From assembly GCA_903831405.1 (NCBI GenBank), contig CAIKXM010000034.1:1-56396 (forward strand): a stretch of 56,396 nt of DNA, read 5' to 3'. Below are positions 17,497 to 25,282 of the stretch, one piece after another. The DNA is from an uncultured bacterium (GTDB taxonomy: Bacteria > Babelota > Babeliae > Babelales > Babelaceae). The notes under the pieces were generated by a model, which saw only the letters and a list, made by a program, of their open reading frames with translations, ran no database searches and had not been told where the DNA came from. Positions within the stretch are counted from its first letter, which is position 1. Every line of letters begins with the position of its first letter. The translations under genes were made by a program, and so were the position numbers.

Positions 17497-18096
17497 ATGA
17501 AAGCATTTTTGAAAGCCTTATTGGTGATAAGTTGTTTTATAGTACCTATCATCACAACACATACATCAACAATAAAAATTGTATATAATGGCGACTGGAA
17601 GCCTGGTAAGTTCTTAATTATACATTTACAAAGTGCTGAATTGTGTGAAGAACGATTATTAGCGGTAGATATAGAGAAGAGAAAGGCATTCTTTTTAAAA
17701 ACATCAGCAGGAAGTGACTCTATGATACGCGTGGCAGAATATTTAAAAAATGCCCCGAATAACATAATTTTTACCGACTTTAGCCCAAAGATACAAAATA
17801 TAAAACAAGATAACATAATATATAACGAAGATTGGGGTTGGAATTGTAATGTAAATATAGCTTCTTGTTATGTAATAGATTACCCTGGCAATATTACGCA
17901 AAAACCTGTCGAAGTTAGGGTCAAGGGTATCATAGGAATGGGAACAATGACAGGTTTAGCATGGGCTTTTAGAGAAGAACCAACCTTACATACTTTTGAC
18001 TTTAGAAATGCAGATGGATCAAGACCAACAAATACAGATGAAGTTATAACTATTAATAATAATGGTTCTATAACATATAAAGGAATTACAAAGTAA
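17497..18096 (+). CDS. Small exported protein with W-G-x-C motif
   Basis: This 199-residue protein has a signal peptide (ALLVISCFIVPIITTHT) and AAAAAAGGGAG before the ATG. The second half carries NEDWGWNCNVNIASCYV followed by EVRVKGIIG, which resembles the segment DDNWGMCGIAKVKGRIL of the next gene. The end, ITINNNGSITYKG, resembles the decayed fragment at 19353-19465. Four Cys could form disulphides in an exported protein. It is the middle gene of a likely three-gene operon. No family is recognised. Confidence 0.68.
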   Translation: MKAFLKALLVISCFIVPIITTHTSTIKIVYNGDWKPGKFLIIHLQSAELCEERLLAVDIEKRKAFFLKTSAGSDSMIRVAEYLKNAPNNIIFTDFSPKIQNIKQDNIIYNEDWGWNCNVNIASCYVIDYPGNITQKPVEVRVKGIIGMGTMTGLAWAFREEPTLHTFDFRNADGSRPTNTDEVITINNNGSITYKGITK

Positions 18097-18123
18097 ATAT
18101 CAAATAATAGGAGAAGAATTTTT

Positions 18124-18534
18124 ATGAATACCTATCTACAAAACGTATGCTTTATTGTGTGTATAGCTATTGGATTGCCTCTATGTGGAGCAAAACTTTT
18201 AGTAAATTATGTTCCACCTCAAAACTCTCAAGGTGATTATGGTGAATTAACCATAACTGCAAGCGCTCCAGAATGGGTTTGTAATACGGTTTACGATTAT
18301 AAGTTAAATAAAGATAATGATTGGACCTATGATGATAATTGGGGAATGTGTGGTATAGCAAAAGTAAAAGGCAGAATTCTTCATCGTAATCAATATGGAA
18401 TTATGGAGCAAACACCTTTTGAATTTACTGTTCCTGAAAAAAAAACAGGTATGTATGAACATATTGGGATTAAAATATATTCAGATGGCATGACTCAGCC
18501 ATTAAATTATGATAGTAATACTAAGAAAAAATAA
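18124..18534 (+). CDS. Small exported protein with W-G-x-C motif
   Basis: This 136-residue protein has a signal peptide ending near LCG-A (residue 23). ATAGGAG lies before the ATG. The mature start KLLVNYVPP is a short strand; the centre EWVCNTVYDYKLNKDNDW leads into DDNWGMCGIAKVKG, matching the preceding protein. The Cys pair and Trp spacing suggest a shared small fold with one disulphide (inference). It ends the three-gene run and is followed by a terminator hairpin at 18595. Function is unknown. Confidence 0.68.
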   Translation: MNTYLQNVCFIVCIAIGLPLCGAKLLVNYVPPQNSQGDYGELTITASAPEWVCNTVYDYKLNKDNDWTYDDNWGMCGIAKVKGRILHRNQYGIMEQTPFEFTVPEKKTGMYEHIGIKIYSDGMTQPLNYDSNTKKK

Positions 18535-18594
18535 CACAGAAAATTAATTGATACATTCAACGCGAACCTGTTTGCTATTTATTATCTACGTACA

Positions 18595-18625
18595 AAAAAG
18601 GGTCACGAATTTCATGACCCTTTTT
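18595..18625 (+). terminator. Terminator after the 17063-18534 operon
   Basis: An 11-bp stem (AAAAAGGGTCA, 18595-18605, with 18615-18625) closes a 9-base loop and ends in T5. It is 61 bases past the stop at 18534. Confidence 0.8.
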
Positions 18626-18739
18626 ATTTATATCTATGCAGGCTCATCTTCATAACTGGTACTATTGAGAACCACCAACTTGGACTTTTATTATTACTTT
18701 ATAAAAAACTTTTCTACATTCTTTTGCTTTTTACAAGAA

Positions 18740-19165
18740 TTATCTTATTTGAGTTTGCCCTTTGACGCGCACAGATTTTTCATCATAACTGATACTATGA
18801 GAGTCATCAGCCTTAACTTTAATTGTTACTTTGTGAAAGTTTTTTCTAAAATCTTTCATTTCAATAAAATGTTCTTCGGGCAAACTATTTGACGAAGAAG
18901 CAGGCTTTGTAAATGAAATTTGTATAGACTTTAAATCATGCGTGGAACACAGACTAAGATTTTTTTCAAAAATATCTGTATTTTCTTGCACAATAACATC
19001 TCGAGCCGAAATACACTGTTGCGAAGCTGAGCCAACATCAATACTGACTTTTTTTATAAACTTCATATTTTGGTGAAATTCGATTCGTACAATATATGAG
19101 TACACAGATAGTTGTATCATGCTCGCAAGCATACAGAGCAACAAAACAATCACTTTTCCTTTCAT
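18740..19165 (-). CDS. Small exported protein of unknown function
   Basis: This 141-residue protein starts at the ATG at 19165, chosen because AAAAAAGGAG lies 5-6 bases upstream; a longer frame from 19216 starts in non-signal sequence. The signal peptide is VIVLLLCMLASMIQLSVYS. The mature part starts with the strand YIVRIEFHQN and has two Cys (QQC and SLC), with a C-terminal beta-rich stretch VTIKVKADDSHSISYDEKS. It belongs in style with the neighbouring small exported proteins but lacks GPGSF. A plausible TTGACA with 17-base spacing to ATATGT lies upstream (about 19247-19275). Function is unknown. Confidence 0.65.
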   Translation of the reverse strand: MKGKVIVLLLCMLASMIQLSVYSYIVRIEFHQNMKFIKKVSIDVGSASQQCISARDVIVQENTDIFEKNLSLCSTHDLKSIQISFTKPASSSNSLPEEHFIEMKDFRKNFHKVTIKVKADDSHSISYDEKSVRVKGQTQIR

Positions 19166-19352
19166 ACATTCTCCTTTTTTATCGTATTTTTTATTGTGTA
19201 TATTTTTATCATGCATAATACATATATCTACATATCGTTAAACATATTTCTTTGCCCTTTACTCTGTCAATACAAGACAATATGTTTTTTTTACTTTGGA
19301 TGAATGAAATAAAAGTATGCTATATTTTTTATAATAACTAAGGAATTTTGAT
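19166..19352. other. Intergenic stretch between a small exported gene and a decayed fragment
   Basis: This AT-rich stretch contains the leader and probable promoter of the leftward 18740-19165 gene and, at its right end, the broken approach to the fragment at 19353. I see no intact gene here. Confidence 0.5.
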
Positions 19353-19465
19353 GACTGATAGTGATATATGACTCTGCAAAACAAGGTTCGGCTTGGTTGG
19401 CAGGTAGAATGGTATATCTTATTGATGGAAACGGCACTATAACAAGTTATCATGACTGGAATTAA
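19353..19465 (+). pseudogene. Decayed C-terminal fragment of a small exported protein gene
   Basis: An open stretch without a proper start encodes a tail, from YDSAKQGSAWLAGRM to LIDGNGTITSYHDWN, and then stops. It aligns by eye with the C-terminus of the 24337-24828 product (YDTEDQGLAAWNEAG ... ILADGSAMHYIYLS) and with the ITINNNGSITYKG end of 17497-18096. Upstream, stops break the frame; an AAGGAATTTTG-ATG at 19351 is in another frame. I read it as the remnant of a former family member. Confidence 0.5.
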
Positions 19466-19516
19466 ATATATTGCCTAAGTTTTGTATATACCAACATATG
19501 AGTCTATAGTACACTG

Positions 19517-19560
19517 AAAGAGAGATAATTTTTACTTTAAATTATCTCTCTTTTTCTTTT
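19517..19560 (+). terminator. Terminator upstream of proS
   Basis: A 15-bp perfect stem (19517-19531 with 19539-19553) with a 7-base loop is followed by a T-rich tract. It lies 51 bases after the decayed fragment and 44 bases before proS, so it insulates proS from the region to its left. It may be the surviving terminator of the decayed gene. Confidence 0.8.
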
Positions 19561-19603
19561 TTTTAATCAGAAAATTTTCCACCTAAAAAAATTAGGAATA
19601 AAA

Positions 19604-21052
19604 ATGGCAGACAAATTGCCCGATATAAAAACACAGTTCTCCGAATGGTACCAAGAAGTAATTAATCAGGCTGAGCTTATCGACCAGGCTCCCGTGCGTG
19701 GTTGTATGGTTATGCGGCCCTATGGATATGCCATTTGGGAGAATATACAAAAAAATCTTGACGCTCGTATCAAAGCACAAGGCTATCAAAACTGCGCCTT
19801 CCCCCTGCTTATCCCCGAGAGTTTTTTGCAACAAGAAAAAAGCCATGTCGAAGGTTTTGCGCCCGAAGTTGCTGTTGTCACCCATGCAGGCGGCTCAGAA
19901 CTCGAAGAAAAACTGGTCATACGTCCTACATCAGAGACCATTATCCATCATATGTTCTCCCGCTGGATACACTCATGGCGCGACCTGCCTATGAAAGTTA
20001 ATCAATGGTGCAGCGTTATCCGTTGGGAAATGCGCCCTCGCCCTTTCTTGCGCACAACCGAATTTTGGTGGCACGAGTGCCATGCGGCACATGCAACACG
20101 CCAAGAAGCACATGCTGATTTAACAGCAGCGCACTACAACATATACAAAAATTTTATTGAGCATGACTTGGCAATCCCCGTGATTACTGGTGCAAAGTCA
20201 GTTAACGAGCAGTTTGCAGGCGCTGATCTCACATTGACACACGAAGGCGTTATGCAAGACGGCAAAGCATTGCAGATGGCAACCTCTCATATGATCTCGC
20301 AGTCATTTGCCAAAGCATTTGCTATGCAGTTTCAGGATGATGCGGGCACGATGCAGTATCCATGGTTAAGTAGCTTTGGTGCAACGACTCGGCTGATTGG
20401 CGCTATGATCATGGTACATGGTGATCAAAAAGGCCTTGTTTTGCCACCCTCTATTGCGCCCTATCATATAGTCATTACCCCTATTGTTAAAACGACCAAC
20501 AAAGACAAAGTACTCGCGTACGCAGAAAGCATTAAAGCACGACTCGAGAAAACATTTCGAGTACATATTGACACTACGTCTTCAACCCCTGGTGCAAAAT
20601 TCTACCATTGGGAAGTACGCGGTGTTCCTATACGCCTTGAGGTTGGCGAGCGTGATGTGGATGGTAACGTCTGTGTATGTGTTGAACGTATAGATAGCAG
20701 TAAAACAGTGGTATCTACTATAGAGCAATCAAGTTCACCAGAACAAGAAGATCCCCTGCAATTATTTTTTGCAGAAAAACTCGAGTCAATTCGCCACAAA
20801 ATGTTTAGCAAAGCATCTGCAATGCAAGCCTCATGGCTTACGCGCTCAGCTGATGTAGCAGAATTTGGTCCGCGCATCGAGCAGCATGGTGGCGTCATAC
20901 AAACGGGTTGGTGTGGTGGCAATGAGTGCGAAAAAGCATTAAAGCAATACAAGGCAACGATACGCTGCTTGTCCGAAGACAAATCATGTACAAGTTGTTG
21001 CGTATGTAAAAAGCCTTCGATAACTGATTGTATAATTGCTAAGTCTTACTAA
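19604..21052 (+). CDS. proS: Prolyl-tRNA synthetase (archaeal/eukaryotic-like short type)
   Basis: This 482-residue class II synthetase charges tRNA-Pro with proline. Visible marks are the N-terminal FSEWYQEVINQAEL, motif 1 region VRGCMVMRPYGYAIWE, motif 2 VIRWEMRPRPFLRTTEFWWHE, motif 3 GATTRLIGAMIMVHGD, an anticodon-binding domain (about 290-390) and a Cys-rich C-terminus with WCGGNECE and SCTSCCVCKK likely to bind zinc. It lacks the large editing insertion of the E. coli type, and its length of about 480 residues fits the archaeal/eukaryotic-like form also found in some bacteria. AGGAAT precedes the ATG. dnaN follows 16 bases later, so the two may be co-transcribed. Confidence 0.95.
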   Translation: MADKLPDIKTQFSEWYQEVINQAELIDQAPVRGCMVMRPYGYAIWENIQKNLDARIKAQGYQNCAFPLLIPESFLQQEKSHVEGFAPEVAVVTHAGGSELEEKLVIRPTSETIIHHMFSRWIHSWRDLPMKVNQWCSVIRWEMRPRPFLRTTEFWWHECHAAHATRQEAHADLTAAHYNIYKNFIEHDLAIPVITGAKSVNEQFAGADLTLTHEGVMQDGKALQMATSHMISQSFAKAFAMQFQDDAGTMQYPWLSSFGATTRLIGAMIMVHGDQKGLVLPPSIAPYHIVITPIVKTTNKDKVLAYAESIKARLEKTFRVHIDTTSSTPGAKFYHWEVRGVPIRLEVGERDVDGNVCVCVERIDSSKTVVSTIEQSSSPEQEDPLQLFFAEKLESIRHKMFSKASAMQASWLTRSADVAEFGPRIEQHGGVIQTGWCGGNECEKALKQYKATIRCLSEDKSCTSCCVCKKPSITDCIIAKSY

Positions 21053-21068
21053 CATTTAAGAAAAGAAT

Positions 21069-22232
21069 ATGAAAAAAAATACACAATTTTTTATTGTAGA
21101 GCAAAAGCAACTCGTAGCGATACTAACCGCAATGCAACCTATCTGTAACAAGAGAAGCCCGCTTGATGTTACGACATCGATACTGTTTTATATAACGCCC
21201 AAAGAATTGATCATCAAAAGCACTGACCTTGAGATAAGCTTTCAGGCAAGTTGTGCGCTCGAAGAAGTAACCATAACACAAGAGATGTCCTTTCTTGTTC
21301 CCGGTAAACGGTTGTTTGATTTGGTAAAAGACCTTAGCGGCCTGGTAACCTTTGAGCTTGATGGTAGTCGATTACTGGTAAAAGCATCACGTATGAAGTG
21401 CGCGCTCTCTATCCAATCAGCAGAACTGTTTCCCACGCTGCCAGAAAAAATTGAAAACATTCTCCACTGCGCAAGCGAAGAATTGCTTGCAATGCTAGAG
21501 AAGGTAGTGTTTATGATCCCTCAGTCGACAACAACGCCAGCGCTTAATGGATTGTTTATCGAAATCGATGCGAACGGTTTTGCACTAACTGCTACCGATG
21601 GTCACTGTCTAAGCCATGTACACAATACTGCGTGGACGCTGCAGGAGTACCACTCATGGTTATTGCCAAAGCGCGCAGTTATCGAATTAAAAAAGATTCT
21701 TGAGACAAGTTTGTGTGCTGGTCCTATTTTTCTTGGTACCTGTGGCAATCAAATAGTTTTTTCAACTGATACGTTTAACTTCTTCTCAAAAGTTCTCACT
21801 GATCAGTATCCACAATACAAGCCAATACTCCTGCATGATACCTTTTTTCAACTACAGGTATTACGCGATGACTTGGTTGGCGCACTGCGCAGAGCTGGAT
21901 CCCTGCTTGCTCAACAGTTCATTGCTACCAAATTCACCTTTGATGCGACACATAAAACAATCACCACACACTTAAAGAACAAAGAAATAGGTGAAATCAA
22001 AGAAGAAGTTTCACTGCAGTCGTATACTGGTGAGAATCTCGTAATATATGCCTATGCACCCTATATTATTAATGGTTTGCAAAATATACATCAAAAAAAT
22101 ATTACCATGTACATTCTCTCACCGGTTAAACCGCTTATTTGTACCTTTGACATAAATGAACATACCGCGGGAACTTATATAATAATGCCTGTTTCGGCTA
22201 GCGCCAATAATAGTAGTGAATCAGAGCTGTAA
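21069..22232 (+). CDS. dnaN: DNA polymerase III beta subunit (sliding clamp)
   Basis: This 387-residue protein would form the dimeric ring that holds the replicative polymerase on DNA. The three clamp domains are visible as repeats: domain 1 ends in LVPGKRLFDLVKDL and ELFPTLPE; domain 2 carries TTPALNGLFIEID-x-N and TATDGHCLS; domain 3 includes FSKVLTDQYPQYKPIL and ends near ITMYILSPVKPLICTF-x-I. The usual C-terminal MPVS/MPMR-type ending is present as IIMPVSA, followed by a short Asn/Ser-rich tail (ANNSSESEL). The recF gene follows 34 bases later, a classic arrangement. No dnaA gene or clear DnaA-box cluster is seen nearby. Confidence 0.95.
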   Translation: MKKNTQFFIVEQKQLVAILTAMQPICNKRSPLDVTTSILFYITPKELIIKSTDLEISFQASCALEEVTITQEMSFLVPGKRLFDLVKDLSGLVTFELDGSRLLVKASRMKCALSIQSAELFPTLPEKIENILHCASEELLAMLEKVVFMIPQSTTTPALNGLFIEIDANGFALTATDGHCLSHVHNTAWTLQEYHSWLLPKRAVIELKKILETSLCAGPIFLGTCGNQIVFSTDTFNFFSKVLTDQYPQYKPILLHDTFFQLQVLRDDLVGALRRAGSLLAQQFIATKFTFDATHKTITTHLKNKEIGEIKEEVSLQSYTGENLVIYAYAPYIINGLQNIHQKNITMYILSPVKPLICTFDINEHTAGTYIIMPVSASANNSSESEL

Positions 22233-22266
22233 AAATGGGAATGAGTCGCAAAGAGTACATTAAAAA

Positions 22267-23439
22267 ATGAAAATAGATACCTGCTATATAAAAAACTTTA
22301 GATCTATACAAGATCTTGCAGTGGACTTTGACGCACGCTGCATTATTATCGAGGGCGGCAATGGCAGCGGAAAAACGTCATTGCTCGAGGCCCTGTATTG
22401 CTCTTGCTTTCAAAAGTCATTTCGCACCTCTGATACCAAAGAATGTATTAGATTTGCCCAAGAGCATTATGCAATAAAAATCAGTGGCGTTAATAATGCT
22501 GCTGAGGAGTGGAGTCTTTATACGGCGCGCTCAGCAGAGAGACGGGTCATCAAGTTAAACGAAAAAAGTGTACTAACACAAAAAAGCATTTTTGAGATAT
22601 ATAAATGTGTTTTTTTGAGCGCGCAAGACAGTGCAATTATAGCAGGATATCCCGAAGCACGTCGCAGCTTTTTTGATAATGCAATGGTATTGTACAAGCC
22701 GCAACTTATAGAACTATTCAAGAGCTATAGACAGGTATTAAAACAGCGAAACGCTTGCCTTGAAAATGCTTTTACGGGAAGATCCACTGCGCTATATGAT
22801 AAAAATGTACATGATAGAACTTCATATGACGCAAGCGCTGCAAATAAAGAGCTGCACGTGTGGACTGAGAAACTAGTAACACTGAGCTATCAGTTAACGA
22901 TAGAGCGAAAAGCTTTTTTGCACGTTATGCAGACTATCTGTGATGATATTTTTAGCACTATTTTTGCACAATCATCTACCATACGGATATCGCTTGAGTC
23001 GAAAATAGTATTCGAGAACAGTGTATGTGAATCTACTAGTTCAATATCAATAGAAGATTTTTATAAGCAGAACAGTGCACTATTATTACGCGAAAAATAC
23101 TTCAAAAAAACATTGTTTGGCGCTCATCTCGATGACTTTAAAATTTTGTTTAACAACACTCCGGCAAAAGAATTTGCATCGCGTGGGCAGCAAAAGTTAT
23201 TAATCTTTGTACTCAAGTGCGCCCTGCTTAAGACGATGGATAATGATGCTATATTTCTTGTTGATGATTTTTTAACAGACTTTGATCAAGAAAATTTTGA
23301 GAAAGCATTGTACTATATTCTCTCGCTTCCTACACAAGTATTCATAACTACCCCACATTCAATTGATCATGTTATTGCAAAAAATACGCAGGTTACTGTC
23401 CAGAAAATTTTCCTGTCCATGCAACCGTTAATTGCATAA
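22267..23439 (+). CDS. recF: DNA recombination/repair protein RecF
   Basis: This 390-residue SMC-like ATPase helps load RecA at gaps. Walker A is GGNGSGKTS near residue 34, within the family start YIKNFRSIQDL. The region KCVFLSAQDSAIIAGYPEARRSFFDNAM is the RecF counterpart of the usual SPEDL...GSPxxRRRFLD block. The ABC-type signature is ASRGQQKLLIFVLKCAL, followed by Walker B IFLVDDFLTDFD and then VFITTPH. It is slightly longer than usual (about 360), mostly in the middle arm (residues 165-190). It follows dnaN by 34 bases, so both genes probably share a transcript. Confidence 0.93.
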   Translation: MKIDTCYIKNFRSIQDLAVDFDARCIIIEGGNGSGKTSLLEALYCSCFQKSFRTSDTKECIRFAQEHYAIKISGVNNAAEEWSLYTARSAERRVIKLNEKSVLTQKSIFEIYKCVFLSAQDSAIIAGYPEARRSFFDNAMVLYKPQLIELFKSYRQVLKQRNACLENAFTGRSTALYDKNVHDRTSYDASAANKELHVWTEKLVTLSYQLTIERKAFLHVMQTICDDIFSTIFAQSSTIRISLESKIVFENSVCESTSSISIEDFYKQNSALLLREKYFKKTLFGAHLDDFKILFNNTPAKEFASRGQQKLLIFVLKCALLKTMDNDAIFLVDDFLTDFDQENFEKALYYILSLPTQVFITTPHSIDHVIAKNTQVTVQKIFLSMQPLIA

Positions 23440-23595
23440 GTTCAGATAGAAACTTTAGTAGGTAGTATACGTATTTTTAAAAAAACTTTTCTGCAAAGTT
23501 TGACATTAATATATAAGAGTGTATAATTAGTGCTTATATATAAGATTTAATTGTAGAGATTTACAATTTGATTTTTATAAAGGCTCTCCTTTTTT
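23440..23595. other. Intergenic region after recF
   Basis: About 155 bases separate recF from the first of two hairpins. It is AT-rich and I see no gene in it. A short direct TATATAAGA-like word occurs twice (near 23510 and 23538). Confidence 0.4.
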
Positions 23596-23634
23596 CCAGC
23601 GTGTTGACTTTATTGTCAATGCGCTGGTTTATTT
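23596..23634 (+). terminator. Terminator after recF
   Basis: A 13-bp stem (23596-23608 with 23615-23627), fully paired in RNA if two G-U pairs are allowed, is followed by a T-rich tract. It lies about 156 bases past recF. Confidence 0.65.
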
Positions 23635-23651
23635 TTGTGCTCAAAAAACTA

Positions 23652-23703
23652 TCAAGCAAAAGGGTGCAGTTTTACAACAGTAAAACTGCACCCTTTTGCT
23701 TGA
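23652..23703. terminator. 24-bp perfect inverted repeat with 4-base loop
   Basis: Positions 23652-23675 pair exactly with 23680-23703 across AACA. The stem contains an A4/T4 run but no external T tract. It lies 31 bases beyond the stop of the leftward gene 23735-24259 and close to the recF terminator, so it probably terminates the leftward transcript. Confidence 0.7.
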
Positions 23704-23734
23704 TTCTATCCTATTATAATTTCCTGTGTCTGCA

Positions 23735-24259
23735 TTATTTTTTTAGTATTACAGGATTTTCTTGTGCATCATATTCTATACTAAATATATTTTGACTCAT
23801 CCCTTCTCCGAGTAATAAATCTTGACTACCTGGTAAGCCCAAAACACCACAGATAGGATCATTCATATTTGTTTTATATGTTTTCATGGTTCTTTTAGGA
23901 ATATTAAAAGAACCAGGTTGATATATTATTGGAGAAAAAGGTTTGCCGTTTTTTGAGGTACCTTCTATTTTTATATCAAGAACATTCCCCGCCCAATCAA
24001 AAAAACCGGGGTGACTCATACTTTTTTCTGGTTGCAAAATATTTTTATTTTCTTCTATTTTTTCTGCTTTTATTGGCACCAAACCTGATTCCCAGGATGT
24101 GTTGCTGCACTTATGACTTAGCTCTCCTGGCAAAAATTTTCGAACAGTAATTGTTTGTGGTTGATCTGTATTATTCTTTATTGAATAACTTACTGCAAAT
24201 ACATTGCAACCAATCGAGATAATGAGTATAAAAAAACTTATCTGTATTGTACGTTTCAT
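23735..24259 (-). CDS. Small exported GPGSF-family protein (divergent)
   Basis: This 174-residue protein starts at the ATG at 24259, because GGGAG lies 8 bases upstream; a TTG two codons earlier is less likely. The signal peptide is ISFFILIISIGCNVFA. The mature start VSYSIKNNTDQPQTITVRKFLPGE has the family N-x-T strand, and the core is KPFSPIIYQPGSFNIP, where QPGSF replaces GPGSF. The end, NIFSIEYDAQENPVILKK, parallels FEIREDINGQPVLKLKQ of 11872-12417. It follows the leftward gene 24337-24828 by 77 bases and may be co-transcribed with it. Function is unknown. Confidence 0.75.
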   Translation of the reverse strand: MKRTIQISFFILIISIGCNVFAVSYSIKNNTDQPQTITVRKFLPGELSHKCSNTSWESGLVPIKAEKIEENKNILQPEKSMSHPGFFDWAGNVLDIKIEGTSKNGKPFSPIIYQPGSFNIPKRTMKTYKTNMNDPICGVLGLPGSQDLLLGEGMSQNIFSIEYDAQENPVILKK

Positions 24260-24336
24260 AATCAATTCTCCCTTTTAAATTTAAAATTATTTTTCTTTAT
24301 TTTTTTTCTTTTGGAACCATTCTCCACTCTTCATTA

Positions 24337-24828
24337 TTAAGACAGATAAATATAATGCATTGCACTGCCATCAGCCAAAATACAAATGGTGTCAGCACCT
24401 GCCTCATTCCATGCGGCAAGTCCTTGATCTTCTGTATCATAAAATTTGCTTCTATCCGTAAGATCGATATAACCACTCTTTCTAAAGCCATCCTTGCCCG
24501 TTAATGTATAATCAATACGGGTAATCTTATTTGGATAGTTACTCTGGTATATCTCATATACATCGTTAACACCATGTATGGGGCTATGAGCTTTTTTAAT
24601 AATTGATTGTAGATTTGTTTCTTGATCACGATGATATAATGTTAAATTACAACTGAGAGTTCTACACTGCTTTTGAGGTTTGTATACTGCTTTTTTTTGC
24701 AGTTGTGCCATCGCATCAGCTTGATTAGTATCGATATATTTTATTATTATATTTTGAGCATCGAGTACAGAGACACAGAGCATGAACAGTATTGCACATG
24801 CGTTAATTATACCTATTTGTTTTTTCAT
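24337..24828 (-). CDS. Small exported protein of unknown function
   Basis: This 163-residue protein has a signal peptide (IINACAILFMLCVSVLDA) and AAAAAGAGGAA before the ATG. The mature start NIIIKYIDTNQ is a strand like those of its neighbours. Two Cys lie close together (QCRTLSCNL) and a third in DTICILADG, so disulphides are possible in the periplasm or outside the cell. The C-terminal YDTEDQGLAAWNEAG resembles the decayed fragment at 19353-19465, so there were at least two copies of this type. A perfect TTGACA -35 lies upstream on the minus strand near 24905, but the matching -10 is not clear. Confidence 0.68.
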   Translation of the reverse strand: MKKQIGIINACAILFMLCVSVLDAQNIIIKYIDTNQADAMAQLQKKAVYKPQKQCRTLSCNLTLYHRDQETNLQSIIKKAHSPIHGVNDVYEIYQSNYPNKITRIDYTLTGKDGFRKSGYIDLTDRSKFYDTEDQGLAAWNEAGADTICILADGSAMHYIYLS

Positions 24829-24949
24829 AACAAATTCCTCTTTTTTATATGTTCTACTATTTTAAACGATTACCTATATATAGCCTAAACTTTATTAATT
24901 CAATTTGTCAATAGATTTTAAAGTAGCGAAACATATGTATAAAAATGCT

Positions 24950-25065
24950 CGCCTCCAAAACGCACCCAATCAGGACATCCCGACAACAAGCAAGGCGGAG
25001 ACCTGTCAGAGGTCTCAAGGCCGCAGCAGTGAGGGATGTCAGAGGCGGGAAAGAGAGGGGAGGCA
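24950..25065 (+). ncRNA. ffs: Structured RNA candidate resembling bacterial SRP (4.5S) RNA
   Basis: A G+C-rich island of about 115 bases stands out from AT-rich DNA and has no gene. GCCTCC (24951-24956) pairs with GGAGGC (25059-25064), and GACATCCC (24974-24981) with GGGATGTC (25033-25040). The apex resembles SRP domain IV: ACC (25001-25003), a short CTG/CAG helix, TCAG (25006-25009) opposite GCAG (25023-25026), and a GGTC-TCAA-GGCC hairpin where GGAA is usual. TATAAA at 24938-24943 would start RNA at about 24950, right at the outer stem. Against the call: the tetraloop is not GNRA, the two arms are unequal in length, and a rival 7-bp hairpin GAGACCT/AGGTCTC exists. Confidence 0.42.
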
Positions 25066-25282
25066 ACATAAACAACATAAAAACACAAGAACAATAGCGG
25101 GAAAACTATCAAAAAAAAAGGGGACATAAGAGAGGAAGTAATATTGCTGTTCAAAAAAACTAAACACAGAATAAAAGATACAAAAAATGAAACCAAACGG
25201 TGAAAAAACCTGTGCAAAACAAGCGCAGACTGCAAAAACTATTTAATTTTAAAAAAAAGAAAAGAAAGAGTTTTTTAAAATT
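25066..25282. other. A-rich intergenic stretch between RNA candidate and ruvC end
   Basis: About 215 bases, purine-rich on the plus strand (many A and G runs). I see no gene or clear hairpin. On the minus strand, T-rich runs just past the ruvC stop may act as a weak terminator. Confidence 0.4.

Noticed and set aside
21052-23439. Possible replication origin next to dnaN-recF
   Set aside because: Gaps between proS, dnaN and recF are only 16-34 bases. I saw no cluster of TTATnCACA boxes and no dnaA gene.
23568-23795. 75-codon plus-strand frame after recF
   Set aside because: It runs straight through two terminator hairpins and into the antisense of the 23735-24259 gene, so it is not a credible gene.
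24905-25129. 75-codon plus-strand frame over the structured RNA candidate
   Set aside because: It lacks a ribosome binding site and is Arg/Gln/Lys-rich because of the purine-rich DNA. The paired segments explain the base composition better.
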